A stretch of DNA of 16,222 nucleotides from an uncultured Petrimonas sp. (GCA_934621705.1 CAKTUP010000030.1:1-16222); one strand, 5' to 3'. Positions 1 to 7,175 are shown, counted from the stretch's first letter. The notes: generated by a model not told the origin, from the letters alone. Translations and numbers: made by a program.

Positions 1-16
1 TATTAAAACGTTTTAT

Positions 17-24
17 TAACTTTG
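17..24 (+). promoter_or_regulatory. Candidate Bacteroidota -7 promoter box
   Basis: The sequence TAACTTTG matches the Bacteroidota sigma-ABfr -7 consensus TAnnTTTG. Only 16 bases lie upstream in the window, so the -33 element cannot be examined. It may drive transcription into the hairpin and the glycosylase gene downstream, but there is no independent support. Confidence 0.35.
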
Positions 25-69
25 CAAAGGTAACAATAAGGAGCGAAAGACAGGGCTACCGAAGGTTTA

Positions 70-263
70 GTTCAACATCGGTTTGGCAAAATGCGGGGTT
101 AAGTACAAAATTGAACTTCTCGTCTTTTTATCCGCCAAAAGCTGTTTGCTTTTGTTTTTTTATTAAATTTACCAAAAGGCTCACAGCTTTGGCTACGTAT
201 CGGTCTGAATTGAACTTTCGCTCAATTCAAGCCCGCACTTCGCCAAGCCGCGGCCCGTTAGCA
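70..263. repeat. Long imperfect hairpin, attC-like cassette boundary
   Basis: Bases 79-97 and 232-250 form an inverted repeat with 16 of 19 Watson-Crick matches. Nested inside, about 134-155 pairs with 171-193 (GCCAAAAGCTG against its near complement), and 206-213 pairs with 222-229 (TGAATTGA/TCAATTCA). The hairpin is framed by GTTCAAC (70-76, which fits the attC R'' pattern RYYYAAC) and GTTAGCA (257-263, an imperfect fit to GTTRRRY). The layout recalls an integron attC folded site, but at roughly 190 bases it is longer than most and the 3' core is off-consensus. No integrase is visible. It fills most of the gene-free stretch 1-400; the rest is A-rich leader. Confidence 0.5.
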
Positions 264-400
264 GTAATGGTAGGACGACCGTCAACACAACAATAACAAT
301 AACAGAAATAACAAGAAATAGAACAATAAGACCTTCGACAAGACTTGAAAAATCGAAGAGTTATAAAATCTACACCAAGACTGTTTCTCGGGGCGACATT

Positions 401-1129
401 TTGGTAGTTAACATTGACCACGAGACAAAACCATTTTGCAAGTCATACAAGTTTAACGGTTCGGACGTTGCACATAAAGACAGTATCAGTTTTAGAGTAA
501 ATGATTACGGAACTTCAATTGACATAAGTTGGAGCGGTGCGACACCAATAGGAACATTAGTATCAAAAGCTACAACACCATCGATAGCAACAAAACCATT
601 GACAAAAAAAGTGGCTGACAGAGTTGTTTCTAAACCAATCACAGCACACACTAAAACATCATTCGACCCAATTTCAAACGCTGACACGACCATTTTGATT
701 TTAGGAACTATGCCAGGCGACAAATCACTTGAACTGGGCGAGTATTACGGACATTCAAGAAACAGATTTTGGAAAATTATCTCGACAATTACAAATAATG
801 ATTTACCACTTACCTATTCCGACAAAAAAGAACTTTTACTAAAATCTAAAATTGGAATTTGGGATGTAGCTCATAAAGCAAATCGAAAAGGCAGCCTTGA
901 CAAGGCAATTGAAGACGAAGAACCGAACGACTTGGACAACTTTATCGCTAGACACAAGAATTTAAAAGTTATCGGCTTCAATGGGACAAAATCTCAAGCA
1001 CTTTTTGACAAGTATTTCGACAGACAAAGTGATTTGAAATATATTTCTTTGCCAAGCACAAGCCCTGCAAACACAGGCATTGACTTTGACAATATTTGCA
1101 AACAATGGAGACAATTATTGACCAAATAA
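401..1129 (+). CDS. Hypoxanthine/uracil-DNA glycosylase family protein (family 6 UDG-like) with N-terminal extension
   Basis: Residues about 88-242 look like the uracil-DNA glycosylase superfamily, closest to the hypoxanthine-DNA glycosylase (family 6) group, which removes deaminated bases from DNA. The visible motifs are ILGTMPGDKSL (about 100-110), YYGHSRNRFWKI (115-126), GIWDVAHKANRKGSLDKAI (152-170) and LPSTSPANTG (217-226), in the family's usual order. The first ~87 residues are not part of that domain: a short beta-rich-looking segment, then a Thr/Lys-rich linker (about 47-87). The start used here is a TTG. No ATG is in frame, and the frame stays open upstream well into the hairpin element, so the true N-terminus is uncertain. 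The gene lies alone between repeat structures, like a cassette gene. The family assignment is fairly sure; substrate specificity is not determinable. Confidence 0.8.
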   Translation: MVVNIDHETKPFCKSYKFNGSDVAHKDSISFRVNDYGTSIDISWSGATPIGTLVSKATTPSIATKPLTKKVADRVVSKPITAHTKTSFDPISNADTTILILGTMPGDKSLELGEYYGHSRNRFWKIISTITNNDLPLTYSDKKELLLKSKIGIWDVAHKANRKGSLDKAIEDEEPNDLDNFIARHKNLKVIGFNGTKSQALFDKYFDRQSDLKYISLPSTSPANTGIDFDNICKQWRQLLTK

Positions 1130-1143
1130 TTGACGGACGACCA

Positions 1144-1170
1144 AAAACCACTATTGCTAATAGCGGTTTT
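1144..1170 (+). terminator. Stem-loop after the glycosylase gene
   Basis: AAAACC-A-CTATT pairs with AATAG-C-GGTTTT across a GCT loop, giving a 12-position stem with one A.C mismatch, starting 14 bases after the stop codon. The Ts lie within the stem and no further T-run follows, so it is a weak terminator. It may equally be part of the cassette's 3' boundary, because the same bases hold an inverted copy of the 5' boundary motif. A second small hairpin, GTCAG/CTGAC, lies at 1173-1190. Confidence 0.4.
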
Positions 1171-1233
1171 GCGTCAGGCGAACTGCTGACTAAGTCGGAA
1201 GAATTAAATCCGGAAATTCTGAATGAATTTTAG

Positions 1234-1241
1234 TAACTTTG
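1234..1241 (+). promoter_or_regulatory. Candidate -7 box for the Fic gene
   Basis: TAACTTTG matches TAnnTTTG and lies 25 bases before the GTG start of the Fic-domain gene. No convincing TTTG element is seen about 20 bases upstream, so confidence is moderate. Confidence 0.4.
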
Positions 1242-1266
1242 GAAAAACAAAAAATTATCGAATACA

Positions 1267-2151
1267 GTGAGTAAAAATACCAAAATATCCATTCGATTTT
1301 TCGACGATCGCGAAGTGCGTGCCGTGTGGGACGAGGAAAACAACAAGTGGTGGTTTTCCGTGCTGGATATTGTCGCCGTACTTACCGATCAGGACGATTA
1401 TAACAAGACACGAAATTATTGGAAGTATCTGAAAAGCAAGTTAAAAAGAGAGAATAACGAGTTGATTAGTGTCACTAACCAACTGGGACTTATTGCCAAG
1501 GATGGGAAACAATATTTGACCGATACACTCGATTACAACGGAATTATCGCTCTCGGCAAACAGTTTCCCGCCACAAAAGCCAACCGGTTTATAGAATGGT
1601 TTACGTACAGCGACGAAACCATCGACGCAAAAAGCAAAACCAAGGCTTACGCGTTGTTCGAGAGTTCGTTGATTGATAGCCTCGAAGTGGGAACAACAAA
1701 AGGATTACAACAAATCCACGCCTATCTTTTTGGCGGGCTTTATAATTTCGCAGGGCAAATTCGTCAGAAAAACATTTCAAAAAGCGGATTTCAGTTTGCC
1801 GTAGCACAGTTTTTGGGCAATACATTGAAGCAAATTGAGAAAATGCCCGAAAACACGCTTGATGAAATTGCGGATAAATACATAGAAATGAATATCGCCC
1901 ATCCGTTTATGGAGGGTAACGGGCGCAGTATGCGCATTTGGTTGGATTTGATGCTTAAAAAACGACTGCAACGATGTGTGGATTGGAGCAAAATCGGAAA
2001 AAAAGAGTATCTGAATGCTATGGCAACAAGTCCCACAAACAGTTCAAAAATAAAACAGTTGCTCAAAAATGCCCTCACGCACGAAATCAATAGTCGCGAT
2101 ATGTTCTTAAAAGGCATTGATTATTCTTATTATTACGAAGAGAATGAGTAA
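1267..2151 (+). CDS. BRO-N-like/Fic fusion protein, class III-type Fic AMP-transferase
   Basis: This is a 294-residue fusion. Residues about 8-112 resemble the BRO-N (phage antirepressor-like) domain. Residues about 115-270 are a Fic domain, with GGLYNFAGQIRQKNISK as the flap region and the catalytic motif HPFMEGNGRSMR at 212-223 (His212 as the general base). Fic proteins usually transfer AMP from ATP to Ser, Thr or Tyr side chains. The C-terminus GIDYSYYYEENE places S287 and E291 as the (S/T)xxxE(G/N) inhibitory helix of class III Fic proteins such as Neisseria NmFic, which regulate themselves without an antitoxin; no antitoxin gene is seen. The last motif position is Glu rather than Gly/Asn. 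The start is GTG at 1267. The target and the role of the BRO-N part are unknown. Confidence 0.88.
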   Translation: MSKNTKISIRFFDDREVRAVWDEENNKWWFSVLDIVAVLTDQDDYNKTRNYWKYLKSKLKRENNELISVTNQLGLIAKDGKQYLTDTLDYNGIIALGKQFPATKANRFIEWFTYSDETIDAKSKTKAYALFESSLIDSLEVGTTKGLQQIHAYLFGGLYNFAGQIRQKNISKSGFQFAVAQFLGNTLKQIEKMPENTLDEIADKYIEMNIAHPFMEGNGRSMRIWLDLMLKKRLQRCVDWSKIGKKEYLNAMATSPTNSSKIKQLLKNALTHEINSRDMFLKGIDYSYYYEENE

Positions 2152-2217
2152 CAAAAAAATTACGAAGGTAACTACAAATAATACAACTAAATTAACAAAA
2201 TATACACCAAACTTAAT

Positions 2218-2952
2218 ATGACACGGAAAATTTTCACCGGGCTTTTCGCCGCATTTATTTTGTTATCTTGCAGCACATTTGGGAACAATAAAGCAGAAAA
2301 CGACACAATGACAAATCAAAATAAAAACGATTCACAATCAAAAGAACTGTTTGCTGCCATTGAAAAGAACGACACCGAAAAGGTGCGCGCCATTTTACAG
2401 CAGAAACCAAACTTTGAAGTGAGAAACGCCAAAAAGCAAACGCCGCTGATGGCAGCCACATACAAATTTTACAACGACATTGCTTTTCTGCTCATTGACG
2501 CCGGCGTATCGGTCAATGCCAAAGACGATATGCAGAACACACCGTTTCTCTACGCCGGAGCCGAAGGAAATTTGGAATTGGTAAAAAAAGCGATCAAACA
2601 CGGAGCGGATTTCACTATCTTCAACCGCTACGGCGGCTCGGCACTTATTCCTGCTGCCGAAAAAGGGCATCCGGAAGTGGTAAAACTGTTGGTAAATACG
2701 CCCGGCTATCCAATCGACCACGTGAATAACCTGGGTTGGACGGCTCTGCTGGAAGCGGTTATCCTCGGCACGGGAGGCGACGTACATACGCAGATTGTAC
2801 AAATTTTAGTTGATGGCGGCGTGGATATCAACATTCCGGATAAAAACGGAGTTACATCGTTGCAACACGCAGAGAAGAAGGGATTTAAAAACATAATCAG
2901 CATTCTAAAAAAAGAATCGTCTCAGAAGAAAATTAAAAAGACAAACTTGTAA
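2218..2952 (+). CDS. Ankyrin-repeat lipoprotein
   Basis: A 244-residue exported protein. The N-terminus has two basic residues, a hydrophobic stretch and a lipobox ILLSC, with the lipidated cysteine at 18. A polar Asn/Asp-rich linker (19-40) follows, then about six ankyrin repeats over residues 41-232 with typical cores (for example TPLMAA at 75-80, GHPEVVKLLV at 150-159, and GWTALLEAV at 173-181). The tail is Lys-rich. Ankyrin repeats bind proteins; a lipid anchor would hold this one in the envelope, facing the periplasm or the cell surface. It starts 66 bases after the Fic gene on the same strand, with no TAnnTTTG box in the gap, so co-transcription with it is possible. The partner is unknown. 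Confidence 0.87.
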   Translation: MTRKIFTGLFAAFILLSCSTFGNNKAENDTMTNQNKNDSQSKELFAAIEKNDTEKVRAILQQKPNFEVRNAKKQTPLMAATYKFYNDIAFLLIDAGVSVNAKDDMQNTPFLYAGAEGNLELVKKAIKHGADFTIFNRYGGSALIPAAEKGHPEVVKLLVNTPGYPIDHVNNLGWTALLEAVILGTGGDVHTQIVQILVDGGVDINIPDKNGVTSLQHAEKKGFKNIISILKKESSQKKIKKTNL

Positions 2953-3086
2953 GTACGAGATTTCATACGGTTAGGTACGAGGAAGGCAGATTGGTACTGA
3001 CAGCTAAACGTTGGGGTGAAATGACAAATGCGACAGGTATATTTTCAAAATCAGAGTACTACACAAGAGGAGTTTTTGCTCATTAA
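2937..3086 (+). pseudogene. Possible 3' remnant of an unidentified gene
   Basis: A frame different from that of the ankyrin gene is open from 2937 (just after a stop at 2934) to TAA at 3084-3086. It reads as plausible protein, including RFHTVRYEEGRLVLTAKRWG and then TGIFSKSEYYTRGVFAH at the end. It has no start codon at its 5' end, only an internal ATG, and it overlaps the last bases of the ankyrin gene. The residue mix looks protein-like rather than random. I do not recognise the family. The likeliest reading is the tail of a gene cut off by the insertion or rearrangement that placed the ankyrin gene upstream. It could be chance. Confidence 0.45.
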
Positions 3087-3109
3087 GACATTAATAACGG
3101 CATAAATGT

Positions 3110-3925
3110 ATGGCTAAAAACAAAAAAATAGAAGTGCAGGGCAAGGAGATCACAATCATTCTTGATAAAGAACAAGAGTATATCTCGCTGACTGATATGC
3201 TGAAAGCGAAAGATGGAGATTTTTTTATTTCCGATTGGCTCCGCAACCGAAATACTGTTGAATATCTGGGTATTTGGGAAACAGTTTATAATCCTGATTT
3301 TAATTATGGCGAATTCGCCACAATTAAAAGTCAAGCAGGCTTAAACAGCTACAAACTAAGTGTAAAAGAGTGGGTTCAGAAAACTAATGCTATTGGACTA
3401 AAAGCCACTACGGGTCGCTACGGCGGGACTTATGCCCACCCCGACATTGCTTTTGAATTTGGAATGTGGATTAGCCCGCAATTCAAAATTTATCTTGTAA
3501 AAGAATTTCAACGGCTAAAAAACGCAGAAAACGACCGTCTTAAATTAGATTGGAACTTGCAACGCACTCTTGCCAAAGTAAACTATCAAATTCATACCGA
3601 TGCCATAAAGGAAAACCTTATTCCAAACGAAATTACCAAACAGCAAGCAAGTTACGTTTATGCCAACGAAGCCGATTTGCTGAATGTAGCCTTATTTGGA
3701 ATTACGGCAAAAGAGTGGCGAGATCGCAATCCTGACAAAAGTGGAAATATCAGAGATTATGCCACATTAGAACAACTTGTGGTGTTGAGCAATATGGAGA
3801 GTATCAACGCGTTGCTTATCCGACAAAATTTACCGCAAAGCGAGCGATTAATCCAACTCAACAAAGTAGCGATTACGCAAATGAAATCATTGCTTGAAAG
3901 CGACACAATGAGAAAACTTAAATAA
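3110..3925 (+). CDS. KilA-N domain protein
   Basis: A 271-residue protein. Residues about 8-138 form a KilA-N domain, with the conserved tail GGTYAHPDIAFEFGMWISP at 105-123 followed by FKIYLVKEFQRLK. KilA-N is a DNA-binding module common in phage antirepressors and phage-derived bacterial proteins. The remaining part (about 140-271) is helical and charged, of the kind found in Bacteroidota KilA-N proteins, including ITAKEWRDRNPDKSGNIRDY. ATG at 3110 is used; an ATG at 3106 is out of frame. The domain is related to the BRO-N domain of the Fic fusion about 1 kb upstream. No other phage genes are visible, so it is more likely a stand-alone accessory gene than part of a prophage. The function is not known beyond probable DNA binding. 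Confidence 0.88.
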   Translation: MAKNKKIEVQGKEITIILDKEQEYISLTDMLKAKDGDFFISDWLRNRNTVEYLGIWETVYNPDFNYGEFATIKSQAGLNSYKLSVKEWVQKTNAIGLKATTGRYGGTYAHPDIAFEFGMWISPQFKIYLVKEFQRLKNAENDRLKLDWNLQRTLAKVNYQIHTDAIKENLIPNEITKQQASYVYANEADLLNVALFGITAKEWRDRNPDKSGNIRDYATLEQLVVLSNMESINALLIRQNLPQSERLIQLNKVAITQMKSLLESDTMRKLK

Positions 3926-3949
3926 ATCAACACATAAAATCCCAACATT

Positions 3950-5110
3950 ATGAACTCAAAACTAATTTCAGAAGTTTCAAAACTTCAACCCGAAATGAAA
4001 GCGTGGATGGACCACATGCACCAAAACCCCGAACTGAATATGGATACGCACGAAACAGCTGCGTTCATTGCCGAAAAGTTGAAATCGTGGGGATACGACG
4101 TGGCAGAAGGCGTTGGCGGAACGGGCATTGTAGCCTCCTTGACCGTTGGCGACGGACAGAAAGCCATCGGGATGCGTGCCGATTTTGACGCGCTGCCCAT
4201 TATCGAAGACAACGATTTGGCTTACAAAAGCCAAGTGGAAGGCTTGTCGCACCTTTGCGGACACGATGCCCACAGCACGATGTTGCTTGGCGCCGCCAAA
4301 TACCTTGCCGAAACCAAAAACTTTAACGGAATGGTACGCATGATTTTCCAACCCGGCGAAGAAACCATGGAAGGCGCTCCCGCAATGGTTGCCGACGGAC
4401 TTTTCGAGCGTTTCCCCGTGGATGCCGTGTACGGAATGCACAATATGCCCGGCTTGCCGCTTGGCAAATTTCATTTCCGCGAAGGCGAAACTATGGCGGC
4501 GGTGGATAACTGGGAAATTGAACTGACCGGAAAAGGCTCGCACGGCTCCATGCCCGAGTTGAGCATCGACCCGCTCGTGTGCGGCGCATCGCTCGTGATG
4601 GCGCTGCAAACCATCGTGAGCCGCAACGTGTCGCCGTGGAAAAACTCGGTGGTAAACGTGGGTGCGTTCCAATCGGGGGTGGCCGGAAATGCCGTTCCGC
4701 AGAAAGCTATTCTGCGATTGAGCATCCGCAACATGGAGCCCAATCTCCGCTCGATGGTTCTTGATAAAGTGCGCAGCATTACCAAAGCACAAGCCGAGTC
4801 GTTTAATTGCGGTTACGAAATTCGCGAAGGCGTAGCGGGTGCCGTGCTGGTAAATACGCCCGAAAACACACAGTGGGCTTACCGAGTAGCACAAGAAACT
4901 TTCGGCGAAGAAAATGCCGTTTACGGTATGCTCCCTTACATGGGAAGCGAAGATTTCGCGTTTATGCTGCAAAAGAAAGCGGGCACGTACTGCATGATTG
5001 GCAACGGCGACACGTTTATGGTGCATCATCCCAAGTATGTTTTCAATCAGGATATGCTAAGCCAAGGAGCAACGTATTGGGTGGCGCTGGTGGAGGGATA
5101 TTTGAAGTAA
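3950..5110 (+). CDS. M20D-family metallo-amidohydrolase (N-acyl amino acid / hippurate hydrolase-like)
   Basis: At 386 residues this is the usual length of M20D amidohydrolases, zinc- or manganese-dependent enzymes that split N-acylated amino acids. The expected motifs are present: GMRADFDALPI (74-84), LCGHDAH with Cys103 and His105, PGEETMEGA with Glu137/Glu138, YGMHNMPG with His164, and MVHHPKYVFN near the end with His359/His360. Together these supply the two-metal centre. The dimerisation (lid) domain occupies about 185-295. There is no signal peptide, so it is probably cytoplasmic. It starts 24 bases after the KilA-N gene, but its base composition is clearly richer in G+C, so the two probably have different histories. 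The substrate cannot be told from sequence. Confidence 0.9.
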   Translation: MNSKLISEVSKLQPEMKAWMDHMHQNPELNMDTHETAAFIAEKLKSWGYDVAEGVGGTGIVASLTVGDGQKAIGMRADFDALPIIEDNDLAYKSQVEGLSHLCGHDAHSTMLLGAAKYLAETKNFNGMVRMIFQPGEETMEGAPAMVADGLFERFPVDAVYGMHNMPGLPLGKFHFREGETMAAVDNWEIELTGKGSHGSMPELSIDPLVCGASLVMALQTIVSRNVSPWKNSVVNVGAFQSGVAGNAVPQKAILRLSIRNMEPNLRSMVLDKVRSITKAQAESFNCGYEIREGVAGAVLVNTPENTQWAYRVAQETFGEENAVYGMLPYMGSEDFAFMLQKKAGTYCMIGNGDTFMVHHPKYVFNQDMLSQGATYWVALVEGYLK

Positions 5111-5156
5111 AAGTCTTTAAGCTCGAAGCTACAACCCCACTTCTTACCATACATCA

Positions 5157-5190
5157 ATGCAAAAGATATTATATCACCGTATTTTTGCAT
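5157..5190 (+). promoter_or_regulatory. Pirin promoter with overlapping inverted repeat
   Basis: TATTTTTG at 5180-5187 matches the -7 consensus TAnnTTTG. A perfect 8-bp inverted repeat, ATGCAAAA (5157-5164) and TTTTGCAT (5183-5190), separated by 18 bases, overlaps it and could be an operator or a weak hairpin. No clear TTTG -33 element is visible. Confidence 0.4.
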
Positions 5191-5203
5191 TAAACTATTG
5201 GAA

Positions 5204-5209
5204 AAGGAG
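5204..5209 (+). promoter_or_regulatory. Strong Shine-Dalgarno of the pirin gene
   Basis: AAGGAG sits five bases before ATG 5215. Such a sequence is unusual here: the other genes in the window mostly have A-rich leaders without a recognisable ribosome-binding site. It fixes the start of the pirin gene. Confidence 0.6.
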
Positions 5210-5214
5210 AAAAA

Positions 5215-6096
5215 ATGAATACGAAAAAAGTAGAATTAATAGCAGCGCCGCCTGCACCGCATTGGGTGGGCGATGGTTTTAGGGTTCACAATTTTATTCC
5301 GAGAGGTTATCACCTGGAAATGGAAAGGATGACCCCGTTTATCCTGTTGGATTACAATTCAACATTCACCTTTCCGGCTTCGGAAAAGCCGATGGGTGTG
5401 GGCGTGCATCCGCACAGGGGATTCGAGACCGTGACTATTGCCTACAAAGGGAAAGTGGAGCACCACGACAGCACCGGTGGCGGCGGAATAATCGGCGAAG
5501 GCGATGTTCAATGGATGACTGCCGCAAGCGGCATTTTGCACAAGGAATTTCACGAAAAAGAGTGGAGCAAGCAAGGCGGCGAGTTTCAAATGGTGCAATT
5601 GTGGGTAAACCTGCCGGCAAAAGACAAAATGTCGGCGCCCAAGTATCAAGCCATTACTCACTCCGAAATGGGCAAAGCCATTCTGGAAAATAATGCCGGT
5701 ACAGTGGAAGTTATCGCCGGAAATTACAACGAAACCAAAGGAGCAGCCAGCACTTTTACGCCCATCCATTTAATGAATGCGCGGTTGAACAAAGGCGGAA
5801 AAGCCACATTTAATTTCCCGGCAAATTACAATACGGTGGTGTTGCTTGTGTTGGAGGGAGATGTAATTGTAAACGATACCGAAAAAGTACCAACAGACCA
5901 TCTCGTTCTTTTTGAAAACGAAGGCGAAACATTCACGGTGGAAGCCAATGAAAGTGCGCTGGCGCTCATAATGAGCGGAGAGCCCATCAACGAGCCGATC
6001 GTTGCTCACGGTCCTTTTGTAATGAATACCAGAAAGGAAATACTTCAGGCTTTTGAAGATTTTCATCAGGGGAAATTCGGACACCTGAAAGATTAA
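5215..6096 (+). CDS. Pirin family protein
   Basis: A 293-residue bicupin protein. The N-terminal cupin carries the complete pirin iron-binding set: HPHRGFETV with His65 and His67, and GILHKEFHE with His109 and Glu111. The C-terminal cupin (about 180-290) has no metal motif, as in other pirins. Bacterial pirins such as E. coli YhhW can show quercetin 2,3-dioxygenase activity, but the physiological role varies and is not determinable here. There is no signal peptide, so it should be cytoplasmic. It is preceded by its own candidate promoter and ends at a strong terminator, which suggests a single-gene unit. Confidence 0.92.
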   Translation: MNTKKVELIAAPPAPHWVGDGFRVHNFIPRGYHLEMERMTPFILLDYNSTFTFPASEKPMGVGVHPHRGFETVTIAYKGKVEHHDSTGGGGIIGEGDVQWMTAASGILHKEFHEKEWSKQGGEFQMVQLWVNLPAKDKMSAPKYQAITHSEMGKAILENNAGTVEVIAGNYNETKGAASTFTPIHLMNARLNKGGKATFNFPANYNTVVLLVLEGDVIVNDTEKVPTDHLVLFENEGETFTVEANESALALIMSGEPINEPIVAHGPFVMNTRKEILQAFEDFHQGKFGHLKD

Positions 6097-6100
6097 TCGG

Positions 6101-6135
6101 AAACGGTTTTCGGCAAATAGCTGAAAACCGTTTTT
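6101..6135 (+). terminator. Intrinsic terminator after the pirin gene
   Basis: AAACGGTTTTC (6101-6111) is perfectly complementary to GAAAACCGTTT (6123-6133). The stem extends by GGC/GCT, with one G-T pair, to a 5-base AAATA loop, and five Ts follow or overlap the 3' arm. It lies between convergent genes and may also act on the lipoate ligase transcript, although the T-run on that side is poor. Confidence 0.85.
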
Positions 6136-6149
6136 AATTTCTATCCGTT

Positions 6150-7142
6150 CTATTCCACAATCGCCTCGGTAAGTTCGTCCAGTGAAAATCCGGCAAAATA
6201 GTGGTTGAATTCTATTCCGGAAAGGGCTTCACGAACATCTTCCGGTGTGTATTTCACACCAACGAGTGCATTTTCCACTTCCAACAGGTTGCTGTTGTTC
6301 CCGAAAAAGGTTCCAAAAAATCGAATCTGCTGAATGACGGAGTTTTTCACGTCAGCAAAAACCTGAATTTTTCCGGCCGTGTACCGCGATTGCCGTTCGA
6401 TATCGAATTTGGGAGAATGGCCGTAATTCCATTCCCATGTACCGAATTTTGAAGCACGCAAACTTTCTATTTCCGCCAATTCTTCTTCCGAAAAAGTGTG
6501 TTCTTTCATCTCCGGAAATTTCGATTTCATATGTTCCAGCAATTTATCGGCAAACTCATTGACCGATATTTTTTCCGGCAGATTGGGTAAAATATTGTCC
6601 ACCACGCTTCGCACCGATTTCACACTTCGGCTTTCTATCTTGTCTTTCGGCGCTTCCAGGGCTTTCGAAAGTACGGTTAAATCGGTATCGAAAAGCAGGC
6701 AGCCATGGTGCATAACCCGCCCCGGCAAATAAGCTTGCGCGTTTCCGCAAATCTTTTTTCCATCGATAACCAAATCGTTTCGCCCGGTAAATTCAGCTTT
6801 CACGCCCAAATCGGCCAGCGTATCGATTACCGGTTTCGAGAATGTTTTAAAATCGAAATCGGCACCTTTGTCCTCGTTGGAAATAATGGTGTAGTTAAGG
6901 TTGTTTAAATCGTGATAAACGGCTCCCCCACCCGATATGCGTCGCACCACGTGAATTCCGTTCTGTTTCACGTACTCCGAATTTATTTCTTCAATCGTGT
7001 TTTGGTGCTTGCCCACAATAATAGCCGGTTCGTTTATCCACAGGATAAAAATTTTATCGTGATGCAGCAGTTTTTTGAAACAATACTCTTCCAGAGCAAT
7101 ATTATAATCGGGTTTATTGGAATTGTTGACGATGTAGATCAT
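6150..7142 (-). CDS. lplA: Lipoate-protein ligase A
   Basis: This 330-residue enzyme activates lipoate with ATP and attaches it to the lipoyl domains of 2-oxoacid dehydrogenases and the glycine cleavage H protein. The conserved lipoate-binding motif RRISGGGAVYHD is at 67-78, followed by NLNYT (81-85). GRNDLVIDGKKICGNAQ (120-136) carries the catalytic-loop lysine expected in GKKI. The C-terminal part (about 245-330), with FGTWEWNYGHSPKF and then the accessory domain, is typical of full-length LplA. It is cytoplasmic and a single gene with its own -7 box, convergent with the pirin gene. Confidence 0.93.
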   Translation of the reverse strand: MIYIVNNSNKPDYNIALEEYCFKKLLHHDKIFILWINEPAIIVGKHQNTIEEINSEYVKQNGIHVVRRISGGGAVYHDLNNLNYTIISNEDKGADFDFKTFSKPVIDTLADLGVKAEFTGRNDLVIDGKKICGNAQAYLPGRVMHHGCLLFDTDLTVLSKALEAPKDKIESRSVKSVRSVVDNILPNLPEKISVNEFADKLLEHMKSKFPEMKEHTFSEEELAEIESLRASKFGTWEWNYGHSPKFDIERQSRYTAGKIQVFADVKNSVIQQIRFFGTFFGNNSNLLEVENALVGVKYTPEDVREALSGIEFNHYFAGFSLDELTEAIVE

Positions 7143-7167
7143 TTTTGTTGTTGTATTTTGAAAGTTA

Positions 7168-7175
7168 CAAAGATA
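7168..7175 (-). promoter_or_regulatory. Candidate -7 box of lplA
   Basis: Read on the - strand this is TATCTTTG, a match to TAnnTTTG, 25 bases upstream of the lplA ATG. No TTTG at the preferred distance is seen on its upstream side. Confidence 0.5.

Noticed and set aside
111..296. 61-residue open frame across the hairpin element, and the ATG at 267
   Set aside because: It runs through the inverted repeat, has no domain features, and the ATG at 267 soon meets a stop and is not in frame with the glycosylase.
1267..3925. Prophage
   Set aside because: BRO-N and KilA-N domains are phage-like, but no structural, packaging, lysis or integrase genes are visible.
3977..5029. 350-residue open frame opposite the M20D gene
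   Set aside because: It lies wholly antisense to a well-supported enzyme and has a His/Phe-rich composition typical of shadow frames.
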